Source: CAWFKW01 sp963816535 (GTDB taxonomy: Bacteria > Bacteroidota > Ignavibacteria > Tepidaquicellales > OLB5). From it: DNA of 64,000 nt. A program made the translations under genes and the position numbers. The stretch is taken from the NCBI GenBank assembly GCA_963816535.1, contig CAWFKW010000006.1, forward strand, positions 248,001 through 312,000, in the 5' to 3' direction. The notes under the pieces are model-generated. The model was not told the DNA's origin. It did no database searches and was given only the letters and a program-made list of their open reading frames with translations. Positions 35,295 through 43,079 of the stretch are shown one piece after another; positions within the stretch are counted from its first letter, which is position 1; each line of letters begins with the position of its first letter.

Positions 35295-35418
35295 GTGATA
35301 CCGTATATTTTCTTCTAAGTTATTCTAAAATAATCTACTTAAAGGTGTGATACCGTAATTTATTTTTAGATTTTTTTAGTTATTTTTGTTCTAAAAATTA
35401 CGGTATGGATTACGGTAT
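35295..35418. promoter_or_regulatory. Repeated TACCGTA/TACGGTA sites around a start codon
   Basis: GTGATACCGTA occurs at 35295-35305 and 35347-35357. The reverse form TACGGTAT occurs at 35399-35406, overlapping the ATG at 35405, and again at 35411-35418 inside the gene. The 35350 and 35400 copies also form the arms of a hairpin with TTTAGA/TCTAAA inside. This is an operator or iteron-like array for the downstream replication-type gene. Confidence 0.6.
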
Positions 35419-36127
35419 TAAACAAGAGTTAGAACCAATTTTATACTCGGGAAATAAGAACAGATCCTATAAGCTGGTCTGGGATATTTTGTATTACACC
35501 CGTTTACTGAAATATGTTCACCGGCTGCAATACAAAGAGATTAGAAGCCGCCTTAGTCTAGCGGCAACGCGAAAGGGATTATCTCATTTGTGCAAATTGG
35601 GTTATCTCAAAGAAGTAAAACTTAACATTTTTTGCTCGACGGATAAAGCAATTACGCTACTTAAAGATGTTAGTTACAAAACACCTAAAGGGTGTGGTTT
35701 AGACCTGCTACCGTCAGAAGCAACGGGCAAAGGCGAGTTGAATGAAATGAACAATACCCGTGTATTTCTGGAAGCTCTAGCTTTGGATGATTTTTATGCT
35801 TTGCTCTATCCCAACTTTGAATATCTTAAACCAGATGCGTTGCTAGTACGCAAGAAAGAAAGACACTATAAGCTCACATTTTTAGAAATCGAAGAACAAA
35901 AATCTAAGTAGCACGACTATATCGAACAAAAACGGGATAACTATTTACGCCTTGCCAAAGACATCAATTTTTACAATTATTGGAAAAATACCTGTGGCTC
36001 TTTACATTTTCCGGTTCCTGATATAGAGATGGTCAAGTTTTCTGTCTGTTTTGTAGGAAACATCAGAAAAGATTTTGGCGCCGGCTTTACTTTTACGCCC
36101 AAACTCGAACATGAAAGAAGCGAATGA
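35405..36127 (+). pseudogene. Replication-relaxation-like protein interrupted by in-frame TAG
   Basis: The first 168 codons have a winged-helix start (KLVWDILYYTRLLKYVHRLQ, LSHLCKLGYLKEVKL), then LEALALDDFYALLYPNFEYLKPDALLV and LTFLEIEEQKSK. TAG at 35909-35911 is followed in the same frame by 71 more sensible codons (HDYIEQKRDNYLRLAKD, VKFSVCFVGNIRKDF) ending at 36127. At this place the family has a helix such as E..K..W..Y..K...Y, so TAG probably replaced TGG. Either a nonsense mutation, a sequencing error, or readthrough. The end overlaps the next gene by 17 bases. Paralogue of the gene at 30329. Confidence 0.6.
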
Positions 36128-37118
36128 CATATTTGAAACTATTTTACTTATAGGCTTTATTATCGCCGGTATCATCGTTACCATCGGCATATTTCCCTAT
36201 GTCATAAAACTGCTTAAAGGTGCACACGCCGGAGTTGATATGGCATCAGATTTTTATCATCATACTATAAAACCAAATAATACTTTTACTATGACACCAA
36301 AAAATAATTCAGAGGAGCAGTATATTGACCCCGAAGACATTAAAATAGACCGAAGCGAGCTTGAAGTAAGCATTCCGGAGGAAGCATTGTCTAATGAGTT
36401 TAAGGTCATTGCTGTAAACCAAATGCATGCCGAGTTGATAAGGGACGTTAATCGCAAACGGCCTTTGACGCTCACGGGCCAGGAACGGCTCATCAACAAG
36501 ATCAGAAACCAAAATATACGGATTGAGTTGACGATTGACCAAATTGGCTTGCACAATACCATGATCCAGGAAGCGGCTAAACTTGAAGCGACCATGAGAC
36601 ATGCGCCGCAAAAGGTTAGGCACGAGCTTGAAATGATGCTACTGGATGAGAAAATTGAAAAGGAAAGAAAGATAACAGCTTTTGTAGAGGAGATGCACGA
36701 ACTGGAAAGCCGGAGTAAATTCAGAGATATTGAGATTAAAATTAAAGATGCTGAACACAACAGGTATGTTATGGAAACCAAGCTTTCAGAGCTTGAACGC
36801 AAAGCTAAGGTTAATATGATTCTGGCGCAAACTGACCAGGAAAAGGTTAGAGCATCGCTTATGGAAGCGGCTTTGGAGTTATTTAAGACAGGCGAGCTGT
36901 CGGAAAAGCTTCAGGCGTACTTGATTATTTGCGTCTTTAACCCGGGCGAACAATCTTTCGTTGATTTAGGCGCTGATGAAGAATTGCAAAAGATTCTACG
37001 CAAAGAAAAGAGGTATGATGCCAACAAAAAGAAATGGGAAGCTAAATCAACAAAAGAAGAATATAAACATACGAAAGATAAATTTGAACGACAGCGCAGA
37101 CAGCAAGACGAAGACTAA
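36111..37118 (+). CDS. Membrane-anchored coiled-coil protein, 335 aa
   Basis: ATG 36111 overlaps the end of the upstream gene and precedes a single transmembrane helix (FETILLIGFIIAGIIVTIGIFPYVIKLL, residues 8-35). The rest is cytoplasmic: an acidic linker, then long charged helices (about residues 100-270) and a lysine-rich tail. The alternating E/K/L content indicates coiled coil. I do not recognise the family. Because it overlaps the VirD4-like ATPase gene by about 100 bases, it may be a partner in conjugative transfer, for example a scaffold of the transfer apparatus. Confidence 0.6.
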   Translation: MKEANDIFETILLIGFIIAGIIVTIGIFPYVIKLLKGAHAGVDMASDFYHHTIKPNNTFTMTPKNNSEEQYIDPEDIKIDRSELEVSIPEEALSNEFKVIAVNQMHAELIRDVNRKRPLTLTGQERLINKIRNQNIRIELTIDQIGLHNTMIQEAAKLEATMRHAPQKVRHELEMMLLDEKIEKERKITAFVEEMHELESRSKFRDIEIKIKDAEHNRYVMETKLSELERKAKVNMILAQTDQEKVRASLMEAALELFKTGELSEKLQAYLIICVFNPGEQSFVDLGADEELQKILRKEKRYDANKKKWEAKSTKEEYKHTKDKFERQRRQQDED

Positions 37119-38310
37119 GTATCATTTAAGTTTGGGCTATCTCGATTCCCTCAAGCATGAGTTGCCTGAGATAACTAAGCTTAAAGACCGTTACGAGCAT
37201 ATGTATTTAGTTGGCAAAACCGGCATGGGCAAATCATCGTTACTTGAATACATTGCTGGTTATGACATCAAAAAAAACCTAGCCGTAATTTTCATTGACC
37301 CCAAGGGCGAGAGCTGCAAGCGAATTTACCACCTGGCAAAAGATAAATCTAAGATTAAATATATTTCTATTGAAAGCCCAATTGTTATTAACCCAATGAA
37401 CAAGGAGGGCTATAAACTAGATAATTTAATTCAAGAGTTTATTCAAATTCTTGATTGCTTGATAACCTTAACCGCTTCAAACCCGGAAAGTACGGTCCAA
37501 ATGAGAGAAATTATTACTATGGCCATGCGTTCCATATCAAAAGAAGAGGATAAAAATCTTGATTACTTGGCTAAATTTTTACTCTATCCCGATGTCCGAC
37601 AAAAATTGACTTCCTCACTTACTGATGGCGATGAAAAGAAATACTGGACCAAATTTGACAGTAAGGACGGCAATTATCGCTACAAGCAAGAAAGCGCCCA
37701 GCGTCTGGCTTCACGGCTCTTAGAAATATCAACTGGCGAAATGAAAGATTTTGTTGTTGGTAAAAACGAATTGGTTGTATCTGATATTGTCAATGATGCT
37801 CAGGTTATTTTGGTTGATACCTCCCGCATGAACCGCAACAGCCGGATATATCTCTCTAACCTGATTGTCTACTCAGTATTATCCTACTGCGAATTTGCCA
37901 AAGTCCATGAAAAACCATTAATGGTTTACGTGGACGAATTCCAAATCGTGGTCAGCCGCTTATTTAGCGAATTATTGGCCCGCAGTCGAAGCTCTAAAGT
38001 AGGGTTTACGTTAGCCCATCAAAACTTTCAGCAAATACCAAGGGACATCTTAGGAGCCATTTTTGGCAATGTCGGCACCTCTATTTGTTTTCGTTGTGGC
38101 GACGAAGAAGCTAGCCGTTTTGCCCCGATTTTTGATGTTAAAACAAAAGACCTTTACAATTTAGCCAAATATCACGCCTGGGTGCGAATTGGTATAAACA
38201 ATTCTTTGATTGAAACCTACCCGCCTAAGATTAGAACCATTCCCGACATTGAACTGCCTCAAACTCAGACTATTCATGACTTTTTAAGCCAAGACTGGAT
38301 TAAGATTTGA
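37015..38310 (+). CDS. TraG/VirD4-like coupling ATPase
   Basis: About 431 aa from the ATG at 37015 (AGAGG just upstream). The Walker A is YLVGKTGMGKSSLLEYIAG, followed by AVIFIDPKGES, a signature of the HerA/FtsK/VirD4 superfamily. Walker B is LMVYVDEFQIV, then ARSRSSKVGFTLAHQNFQQIP with the arginine and glutamine typical for TraG/TraM-recognition-type ATPases. The protein lacks the usual two N-terminal membrane helices; the preceding membrane-anchored coiled-coil protein may substitute. Coupling proteins bring the DNA-relaxase complex to a type IV channel. No relaxase or channel genes are in the window. Confidence 0.75.
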   Translation: MMPTKRNGKLNQQKKNINIRKINLNDSADSKTKTKYHLSLGYLDSLKHELPEITKLKDRYEHMYLVGKTGMGKSSLLEYIAGYDIKKNLAVIFIDPKGESCKRIYHLAKDKSKIKYISIESPIVINPMNKEGYKLDNLIQEFIQILDCLITLTASNPESTVQMREIITMAMRSISKEEDKNLDYLAKFLLYPDVRQKLTSSLTDGDEKKYWTKFDSKDGNYRYKQESAQRLASRLLEISTGEMKDFVVGKNELVVSDIVNDAQVILVDTSRMNRNSRIYLSNLIVYSVLSYCEFAKVHEKPLMVYVDEFQIVVSRLFSELLARSRSSKVGFTLAHQNFQQIPRDILGAIFGNVGTSICFRCGDEEASRFAPIFDVKTKDLYNLAKYHAWVRIGINNSLIETYPPKIRTIPDIELPQTQTIHDFLSQDWIKI

Positions 38311-38316
38311 TTTATT

Positions 38317-38566
38317 TGATATAATAGACAGATAAGTCGCCGTCCAATCTATGGCAAAAGTCACTTGGCGAATGAGAGTTATTATGTATGCCTGTTTAAC
38401 TATTAGTTTGCATGCGCTCGTGTGGCGTTTGGGACGGGCAGACAGACGACCTTGATTCTCACTGCTAGATTGTTCGAGTTAGGTCGTAAAACAAACTTGT
38501 ACAATTAGTTGCGGCTTATATAGTGAAAGGACTGGACTATCGACAAACGATAGCCAGTCTTTTTTG
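38317..38566 (+). ncRNA. Probable free-standing structured RNA
   Basis: TG-A-TATAAT at 38317-38325 is an extended -10 box. A strong terminator (GACTGG-CTATCG / CGATAG-CCAGTC, 38530-38559, then TTTTTTGTTTTT) closes the unit. The intervening 200 bases hold no credible reading frame but several pairing arms, for example CCGTCC (near 38341) with GGGACGG (near 38430). The expected transcript is about 230 nt. It lies between the coupling ATPase and the Toprim-like gene. Function unknown; copy-number antisense RNA or 6S-like decoy are possible. Confidence 0.6.
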
Positions 38567-38649
38567 TTTTTACAACGGGAGAGTTTATCAAATTCTATTT
38601 TTTGTGATAGAATTTCTTTATCATTAAATAAAGAAAGGAGAATTGTTCT

Positions 38650-39456
38650 TTGTCAACTGAATTTTTAAATTTTGCTGAAATAAGTAAAGCCGTTCCATTT
38701 CAAGATTTGCTTGATGTCCTTAATATCCCCTACACACAGAAAAAAGGAGAGCTTCACGGCGATGGCTTTATTGTCAATATTGATAAGAACCTTTTTTTCA
38801 TGCCAAAAAACGATACCTTAAAAGGTTCACCGATTAATTTCTTAGCATATTACAAAAACATTGAACTGCGCGAAGCCGCTGCTGAATTAAAAAAACAATT
38901 TCTATCCAAAAAGAAAGAATCAAAGCCCAAACGCGATATGCCAAACCTTACTCTTGAATGGAATCAATATCTACAAGAAAGAGGAATCGCACCTGATATA
39001 GCCTCTGAATATGAAGTAGGTTATGTGATGCAGAGAAGTATTGTTGCAGGACGCATTGCGTTTAAAATATATGACCATACCGGAAAGCACATAGGGTATA
39101 TTGGCTATAAAACCCAGAAAGAAAACTGGTTTTTCCCAAAAGACTTTAAACGACCGTTATATAACGCACACAAACTTACTAATACTAAATCAGTTATAGT
39201 TACCGTTGACCCATTTGATGCCTTAAGGTTAGCTACTTTGGGGTTAAAGCAAGTTGCGTCATTACTTGCAAATTCAATGACAATCGATCAAGAAGAACAG
39301 CTTAAGAAATTCAAATACATATTGCTCTTTCATAAGGAACCTCAGAATATTATCAATCGTTTGTATACCTATAGTTTTATCAAAGCGCCTGTTCTTTCCA
39401 GACCAATCAAAGAAATGAGTGATGAAGAACTTATGAATAAGATAAAGCCCTCTTAA
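38650..39456 (+). CDS. Primase-like protein with degenerate Toprim domain
   Basis: Encodes 268 aa from a TTG with AAAGGAGA about nine bases upstream. The first 75 residues resemble the CHC2-type primase start without its zinc ligands (VPFQDLLDVLNIPYTQKKGELHG, then GSPINFLAYYKNIELREAAAEL). The middle matches the region after it in DnaG-like proteins (YLQERGIAPDIASEYEVGY). The C-terminal part is Toprim-like (SVIVTVDPFDALRLATLGLKQVASL), but the catalytic Glu of the VxEGxxD pattern is replaced (VTVDPFD). So probably a non-catalytic primase relative, perhaps a replication accessory. Ends in a bidirectional terminator. Confidence 0.65.
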   Translation: MSTEFLNFAEISKAVPFQDLLDVLNIPYTQKKGELHGDGFIVNIDKNLFFMPKNDTLKGSPINFLAYYKNIELREAAAELKKQFLSKKKESKPKRDMPNLTLEWNQYLQERGIAPDIASEYEVGYVMQRSIVAGRIAFKIYDHTGKHIGYIGYKTQKENWFFPKDFKRPLYNAHKLTNTKSVIVTVDPFDALRLATLGLKQVASLLANSMTIDQEEQLKKFKYILLFHKEPQNIINRLYTYSFIKAPVLSRPIKEMSDEELMNKIKPS

Positions 39457-39468
39457 AGAGGGCTTTTA
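39445..39468. terminator. Bidirectional terminator between convergent genes
   Basis: AAGCCCTCTT / AAGAGGGCTT with an A/T flank. It overlaps the last codons of the Toprim-like gene and faces the 39481 gene. Confidence 0.65.
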
Positions 39469-39480
39469 AAATCTGATAAG

Positions 39481-39996
39481 TTATTTTCTTTTCAATTTTT
39501 CTTTGAGATCCAAAAGTATTTCTGTGTATGCTTCAAAAATTTCATTTATGGACTTTTCCTCAATACCATTTAAGTCTCTTGTCATATTCCTGACAAAATC
39601 ATCAAACTCTGCCATATCTTTAAAAGAACCAGAGCACATAAGTATTCGGCCAATTTCTTCAATAGAAGAAGTTAAATTATCTTGAATTGCACGCAATTTT
39701 TTCGTTGCCCTGCTTAAGGAGTAGTTTTTTATCAAAGTCATACTACTTAATGATTCTTGACGCTCACCAATCCTTAATTTCAAATCAAAATTGTTGTCTT
39801 TTAATATTCTTTTTATTTCGTTAATTCTTTTAATAAGTTCATCGGATGCTTCTATCGTGTCTTCTGCAAATGAATCTACGATTCTATTTAAGGTCGGTTC
39901 TTTACCTGATTTTCTTATATTTCCTATAACTTTAGTAATGCCGGGTATAAGCGAAATTGTTCCTTTTAGGATAAAAAATATTTCCGCTACTGCCAT
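39481..39996 (-). CDS. Hypothetical membrane-associated helical protein, 171 aa
   Basis: A hydrophobic N-terminal segment (EIFFILKGTISLIPGITKVIG) is followed by about 140 residues of charged, amphipathic helices (ASDELIKRINEIKRILKDN, then a C-terminal KINEIFEAYTEILLDLKEKL-like coil). No motif or known family is recognised. It converges on the mobile-element genes and is separated by a terminator, so it may be the first gene beyond the element. Confidence 0.5.
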   Translation of the reverse strand: MAVAEIFFILKGTISLIPGITKVIGNIRKSGKEPTLNRIVDSFAEDTIEASDELIKRINEIKRILKDNNFDLKLRIGERQESLSSMTLIKNYSLSRATKKLRAIQDNLTSSIEEIGRILMCSGSFKDMAEFDDFVRNMTRDLNGIEEKSINEIFEAYTEILLDLKEKLKRK

Positions 39997-40068
39997 TTTG
40001 AAGTCCTTTCTTTATTTTTTATTAAAATAATTATGACTAAAATTTATTGTTGTTAATGTTAAAAATAT

Positions 40069-41151
40069 CTAATTAACCTGACCGATAAGTTGACCTACCT
40101 TTTTATTATCTATATAACAGAACGAACCTTTGAGCGAGGCAACTTTATAAGCTGTTTCAGTTTGCTCATTATCACACATGATATCGCCGTTTTCTTCAAT
40201 ATAGCCGTAGAAATCGTCATAGGGTGTTTTGACATAGCCTCGTAAGTCAATATCAAAGATTGTTTCTTTTTGTGACCATTCTGTATCTAGAAATGTAAAA
40301 TCGGTTAGAGCTTCAACATGTCCGGCAAACGGGCAAGTTTGATAATCGTCAGGGAAATCTGATTTTACAAGTTTTCTTTTCTGCGATATTTCTTCATGAC
40401 GGTCAAGCATTTCCTGATGATTGTCTTTCGAAAAAGCAGATTCACTCGTAGAAACATATTCTGGTTCGGGCATGGCATCATACTGGCCTAAACGCTCTTG
40501 CTGAGGGTTATAGCACACGCCGTCACTACCAATATAGGCAACTATTTCCCCGACATTGGTTTCGCGCGGGTCAATTCCCTTTTGTAGTCTGCCTTTTTTA
40601 ATTGCTCCATTAATATCAATAAAGCCGAAGTACTGGTCTTTCAATGTCTCCACTGACCAATCTGGTTTGATAATAAATAGTGTTTTTCTGATTGGAAATG
40701 CTTCACCCAAAAACCGAACGTTTTCGTCAGCAACAATCCGGCCTTCATATTTTGTACAAGGTGGAATTGCGTCAGGATTTTTTGTAACAAATATTATCAA
40801 GTGAAAATCTACAAAAGGTGGCTTATCAATTGGGACAAGTTCAGGTTTGATCTTATGAACTGTCCAGGCAATAGGATCGCCTATGACAATTACTAATGAG
40901 CTGACTATACTAAGTAGTCCAATGAATGGGACACCAAGCCGCGCTAACCAACCACAAATAAGCCCAAAGGGAAGCCAAAAGGCAAAATAGACTACCGGAA
41001 ATAGTGTCATTTGCCACACAAAATGTTTTTCTAATAACGAACTAAAAAGTACCCACAGGGGGGTGGCACAAATTGAACGAAAAACGTTGTACATAAACGT
41101 TGCTTTCCAATCAATGTTCTTCCAGTCCCTTTTCAGAGAAAAGTCTGACAT
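40069..41151 (-). CDS. Membrane protein with beta-flap repeats, 360 aa
   Basis: Residues 15-110 contain three hydrophobic helices (TPLWVLFSSLL, VVYFAFWLPFGLICGWLA, FIGLLSIVSSLVIVIGDP). The soluble part has repeated units of the form strand-GyIdxnGxI: FGFIDINGAIKKGR, IVAYIGSDGVCYN, FYGYIEENGDIMCDN and FCYIDNKKVGQLIG. This resembles the four-fold beta-flower type small domains seen in bacterial cell-surface or toxin-related proteins. Function unknown. A duplicated RNA-like element (41217-41412) lies directly upstream and may be its leader. Confidence 0.6.
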   Translation of the reverse strand: MSDFSLKRDWKNIDWKATFMYNVFRSICATPLWVLFSSLLEKHFVWQMTLFPVVYFAFWLPFGLICGWLARLGVPFIGLLSIVSSLVIVIGDPIAWTVHKIKPELVPIDKPPFVDFHLIIFVTKNPDAIPPCTKYEGRIVADENVRFLGEAFPIRKTLFIIKPDWSVETLKDQYFGFIDINGAIKKGRLQKGIDPRETNVGEIVAYIGSDGVCYNPQQERLGQYDAMPEPEYVSTSESAFSKDNHQEMLDRHEEISQKRKLVKSDFPDDYQTCPFAGHVEALTDFTFLDTEWSQKETIFDIDLRGYVKTPYDDFYGYIEENGDIMCDNEQTETAYKVASLKGSFCYIDNKKVGQLIGQVN

Positions 41152-41216
41152 TACATACCTCCTTAATTATGTTTATTTATAAAGATGTTTTAAAAGAGCA
41201 ATAATCTTAAATCAAG
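41152..41216. other. Leader region of the 40069 gene
   Basis: Short AT-rich stretch between the ncRNA-like element and the start codon; AAGGAGG lies just upstream of the ATG on the minus strand. Confidence 0.4.
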
Positions 41217-41412
41217 AAAAATAAGCAACGGGCTTCACAAGAAAAGGGGGATCTCTCTTATGAAGCGCATTAACTCACCCATTTTTAAGCCAACTTCCGT
41301 TGCTTGATTGTTTCCTCCTACGTGGTTAAAACCATTCTCTAGTCATTGATGCCAATAAAAAAGAGGACACCGCTCTAATGAAATTAGAACGGTATCCCCC
41401 TATGTGATTTTT
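41217..41412 (-). ncRNA. Duplicated regulatory RNA-like element, copy A
   Basis: On the minus strand: TATATTTG (a Bacteroidota -7 box), AAATCACATAGGGGGAT, a hairpin (ACCGTTCTAAT / ATTAGAGCGGT), CTCTTTTTTATT, about 40 bases, GGAGGA, then a long hairpin with arms AAGCAACGG and CCCGTTGCTT (41297-41305 and 41223-41232) ending in ATTTTT. The same order and several identical words occur at 53695-53893. Two terminators in series behind one promoter suggest an attenuator or a tandem sRNA. Confidence 0.6.
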
Positions 41413-41462
41413 ACAAATATACTAAAATATTTGGAGTTTCCAAATACTTTTCTATATAAAAA

Positions 41463-41526
41463 AAGGCAGTGAGTTCCTTAAGAAAATTTGGAACAGTCAA
41501 TGAAGCTCGTTAGCTCCTGCTGCCTT
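41463..41526 (-). terminator. Branched terminator after the secreted protein gene
   Basis: On the minus strand the arms AAGGCAG and CTGCCTT enclose two small hairpins (AGCT/AGCT, GTTCC/GGAAC) and end in TTTTTTTATA. GGAGGA precedes it and overlaps the stop of the 41543 gene. The architecture resembles the second hairpin of the duplicated RNA-like element. Confidence 0.6.
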
Positions 41527-41542
41527 AGTAAATATTTTCCTC

Positions 41543-42829
41543 CTATTTGATCAAAACCATTTTCCTACTTTGCACAAAACTGCCTGCTTCAATCTTGTAA
41601 AAATATACGCCCGACGCAAGATTTATGCCATTCCACTCAACTTTATAAGTTCCCGCATTTAGTTCAGTGTTTACTAAGCTCTCAATAAACTGACCTTGAG
41701 AATTATAAATTGTTAATTTCACTTGCGTTTTTTTGGGCAGGCTGAAAGCTATTCCGGATTCTGGATTAAACGGATTTGGAAAATTCTGATTCAACGTAAA
41801 TGACTTAGGAATTTCAGATGAAATTGGTTGAATACCAATGGGTCCGCCACCGTTTGTAGTTTTTAAAATTAATCCGCCATCGCCAACAGCCCATCCGGTA
41901 TTTTCATCAACAAAATTAACTGACCATAGAATGCCCGTTGTTAAGATGTCTTGTTTGTACCAGTTGATACCCGAATTTGTAGTTTTAAAAATATTTGACC
42001 GCCCTGAAACAGAATCTCCTACAACCCAGCCTGTAGATTGATTGATGAAAAAAGTGGCAATTTGGTCATAGCCAACCGTGTTGAATTGAATCGACCAGTT
42101 ATCTCCGCCATTACTGGTTTTAGTAATTAATCCGCGCTGACCAGCAACCCAACCCGTATCTTTGTTAATAAAATAAAAAGAATACGGGATAGCGTTGAAA
42201 TGAAACTGGTCAAACCAGTTTGCCCCACCGTTCGTTGTCTTGATAATCATACCTATGCTGTACGGCACATTTTCATAGCCTGTAGCCCAGCCAGTATTTT
42301 GATCTATGAAAAAAACCGAGTTTAAGAGAACAGTATCGCCATATATTTCGTTAAACCAAATTGTACCGCCGGTTGTTGTCTTAAAAATTTTTCCGGTATC
42401 CACAGTATTAGTAGCGCCGACAGTCCAGCCGATATTTGTGGTAATAAAATAGACTGAATTCAGTAGAGTATAGTTTACGATTCTTTGAGTTATCCAGTTA
42501 TTTCCCCCATTTGTAGTTTTAATAATCACCCCTGTTAAGCTCACTACATCGCTACCTATAGCCCAACCCGTATTTTGATCTATAAAACTGCCCGAAAGGA
42601 GATGATAATTACTAATAGTATATTGTGTGAACCAATTCATACCCCCATTCGTAGTTTTAAGGATTATTCCTCCGTCATTCCCACCTATAGCCCAACCCGT
42701 ATTTTGATTAATAAAATGAACATAATTTAAATATTCAGTGGTCCCACTGCTTTGCTGAAACCATCCCGCTTGAGAATAAATGCAGGTTACTTTGAGGAGA
42801 AAAGCTAATGTTAGTATTACTTTTATCAT
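41543..42829 (-). CDS. Secreted Ycf48-like repeat protein with type IX-like sorting domain
   Basis: Encodes 428 aa. Signal peptide at 1-20 (VILTLAFLLKVTCIYS). Seven or so repeats of the form F-x-N-x-x-T-G-W-x-x-G...G-x-I-x-K-T-T-N-G-G-x-N-W (residues 25-330) form a Ycf48/BNR-like beta-propeller. The C-terminal 85 residues are a sorting domain: LNQNFPNPFNPESG, VKLTIYNSQG and GVYFYKIEAGSFVQSRKMVLIK. In this phylum such tails direct export and surface anchoring by type IX secretion. Ligand unknown. Last of four secreted-protein genes on the minus strand. Confidence 0.8.
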   Translation of the reverse strand: MIKVILTLAFLLKVTCIYSQAGWFQQSSGTTEYLNYVHFINQNTGWAIGGNDGGIILKTTNGGMNWFTQYTISNYHLLSGSFIDQNTGWAIGSDVVSLTGVIIKTTNGGNNWITQRIVNYTLLNSVYFITTNIGWTVGATNTVDTGKIFKTTTGGTIWFNEIYGDTVLLNSVFFIDQNTGWATGYENVPYSIGMIIKTTNGGANWFDQFHFNAIPYSFYFINKDTGWVAGQRGLITKTSNGGDNWSIQFNTVGYDQIATFFINQSTGWVVGDSVSGRSNIFKTTNSGINWYKQDILTTGILWSVNFVDENTGWAVGDGGLILKTTNGGGPIGIQPISSEIPKSFTLNQNFPNPFNPESGIAFSLPKKTQVKLTIYNSQGQFIESLVNTELNAGTYKVEWNGINLASGVYFYKIEAGSFVQSRKMVLIK

Positions 42830-43079
42830 TTGAACAGTTTTAAATTTATTTTCTACGAATAAAGTGACTGCTACTCACTGCCCTATCGTTGACTGGAAAA
42901 TACATCCCCGATATAAATTTTGAGTCGTTTCAGGCAATTTCCCCCCTCCCGAATATAATTTTTCCATTTTAATTTTAAAAATTAGCAAACAGACGATTCT
43001 TTAGAAAGTTGGGCAGATAGCTTTTAAAAATGCCACTGCCCTTGCATTTCCGACTCCTTATCAAACAAATATACTCATC

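Noticed and set aside
36260..36802. Minus-strand frames of 180 and 104 aa
   Set aside because: Serine/leucine-rich antisense shadows of the coiled-coil gene 36111-37118.
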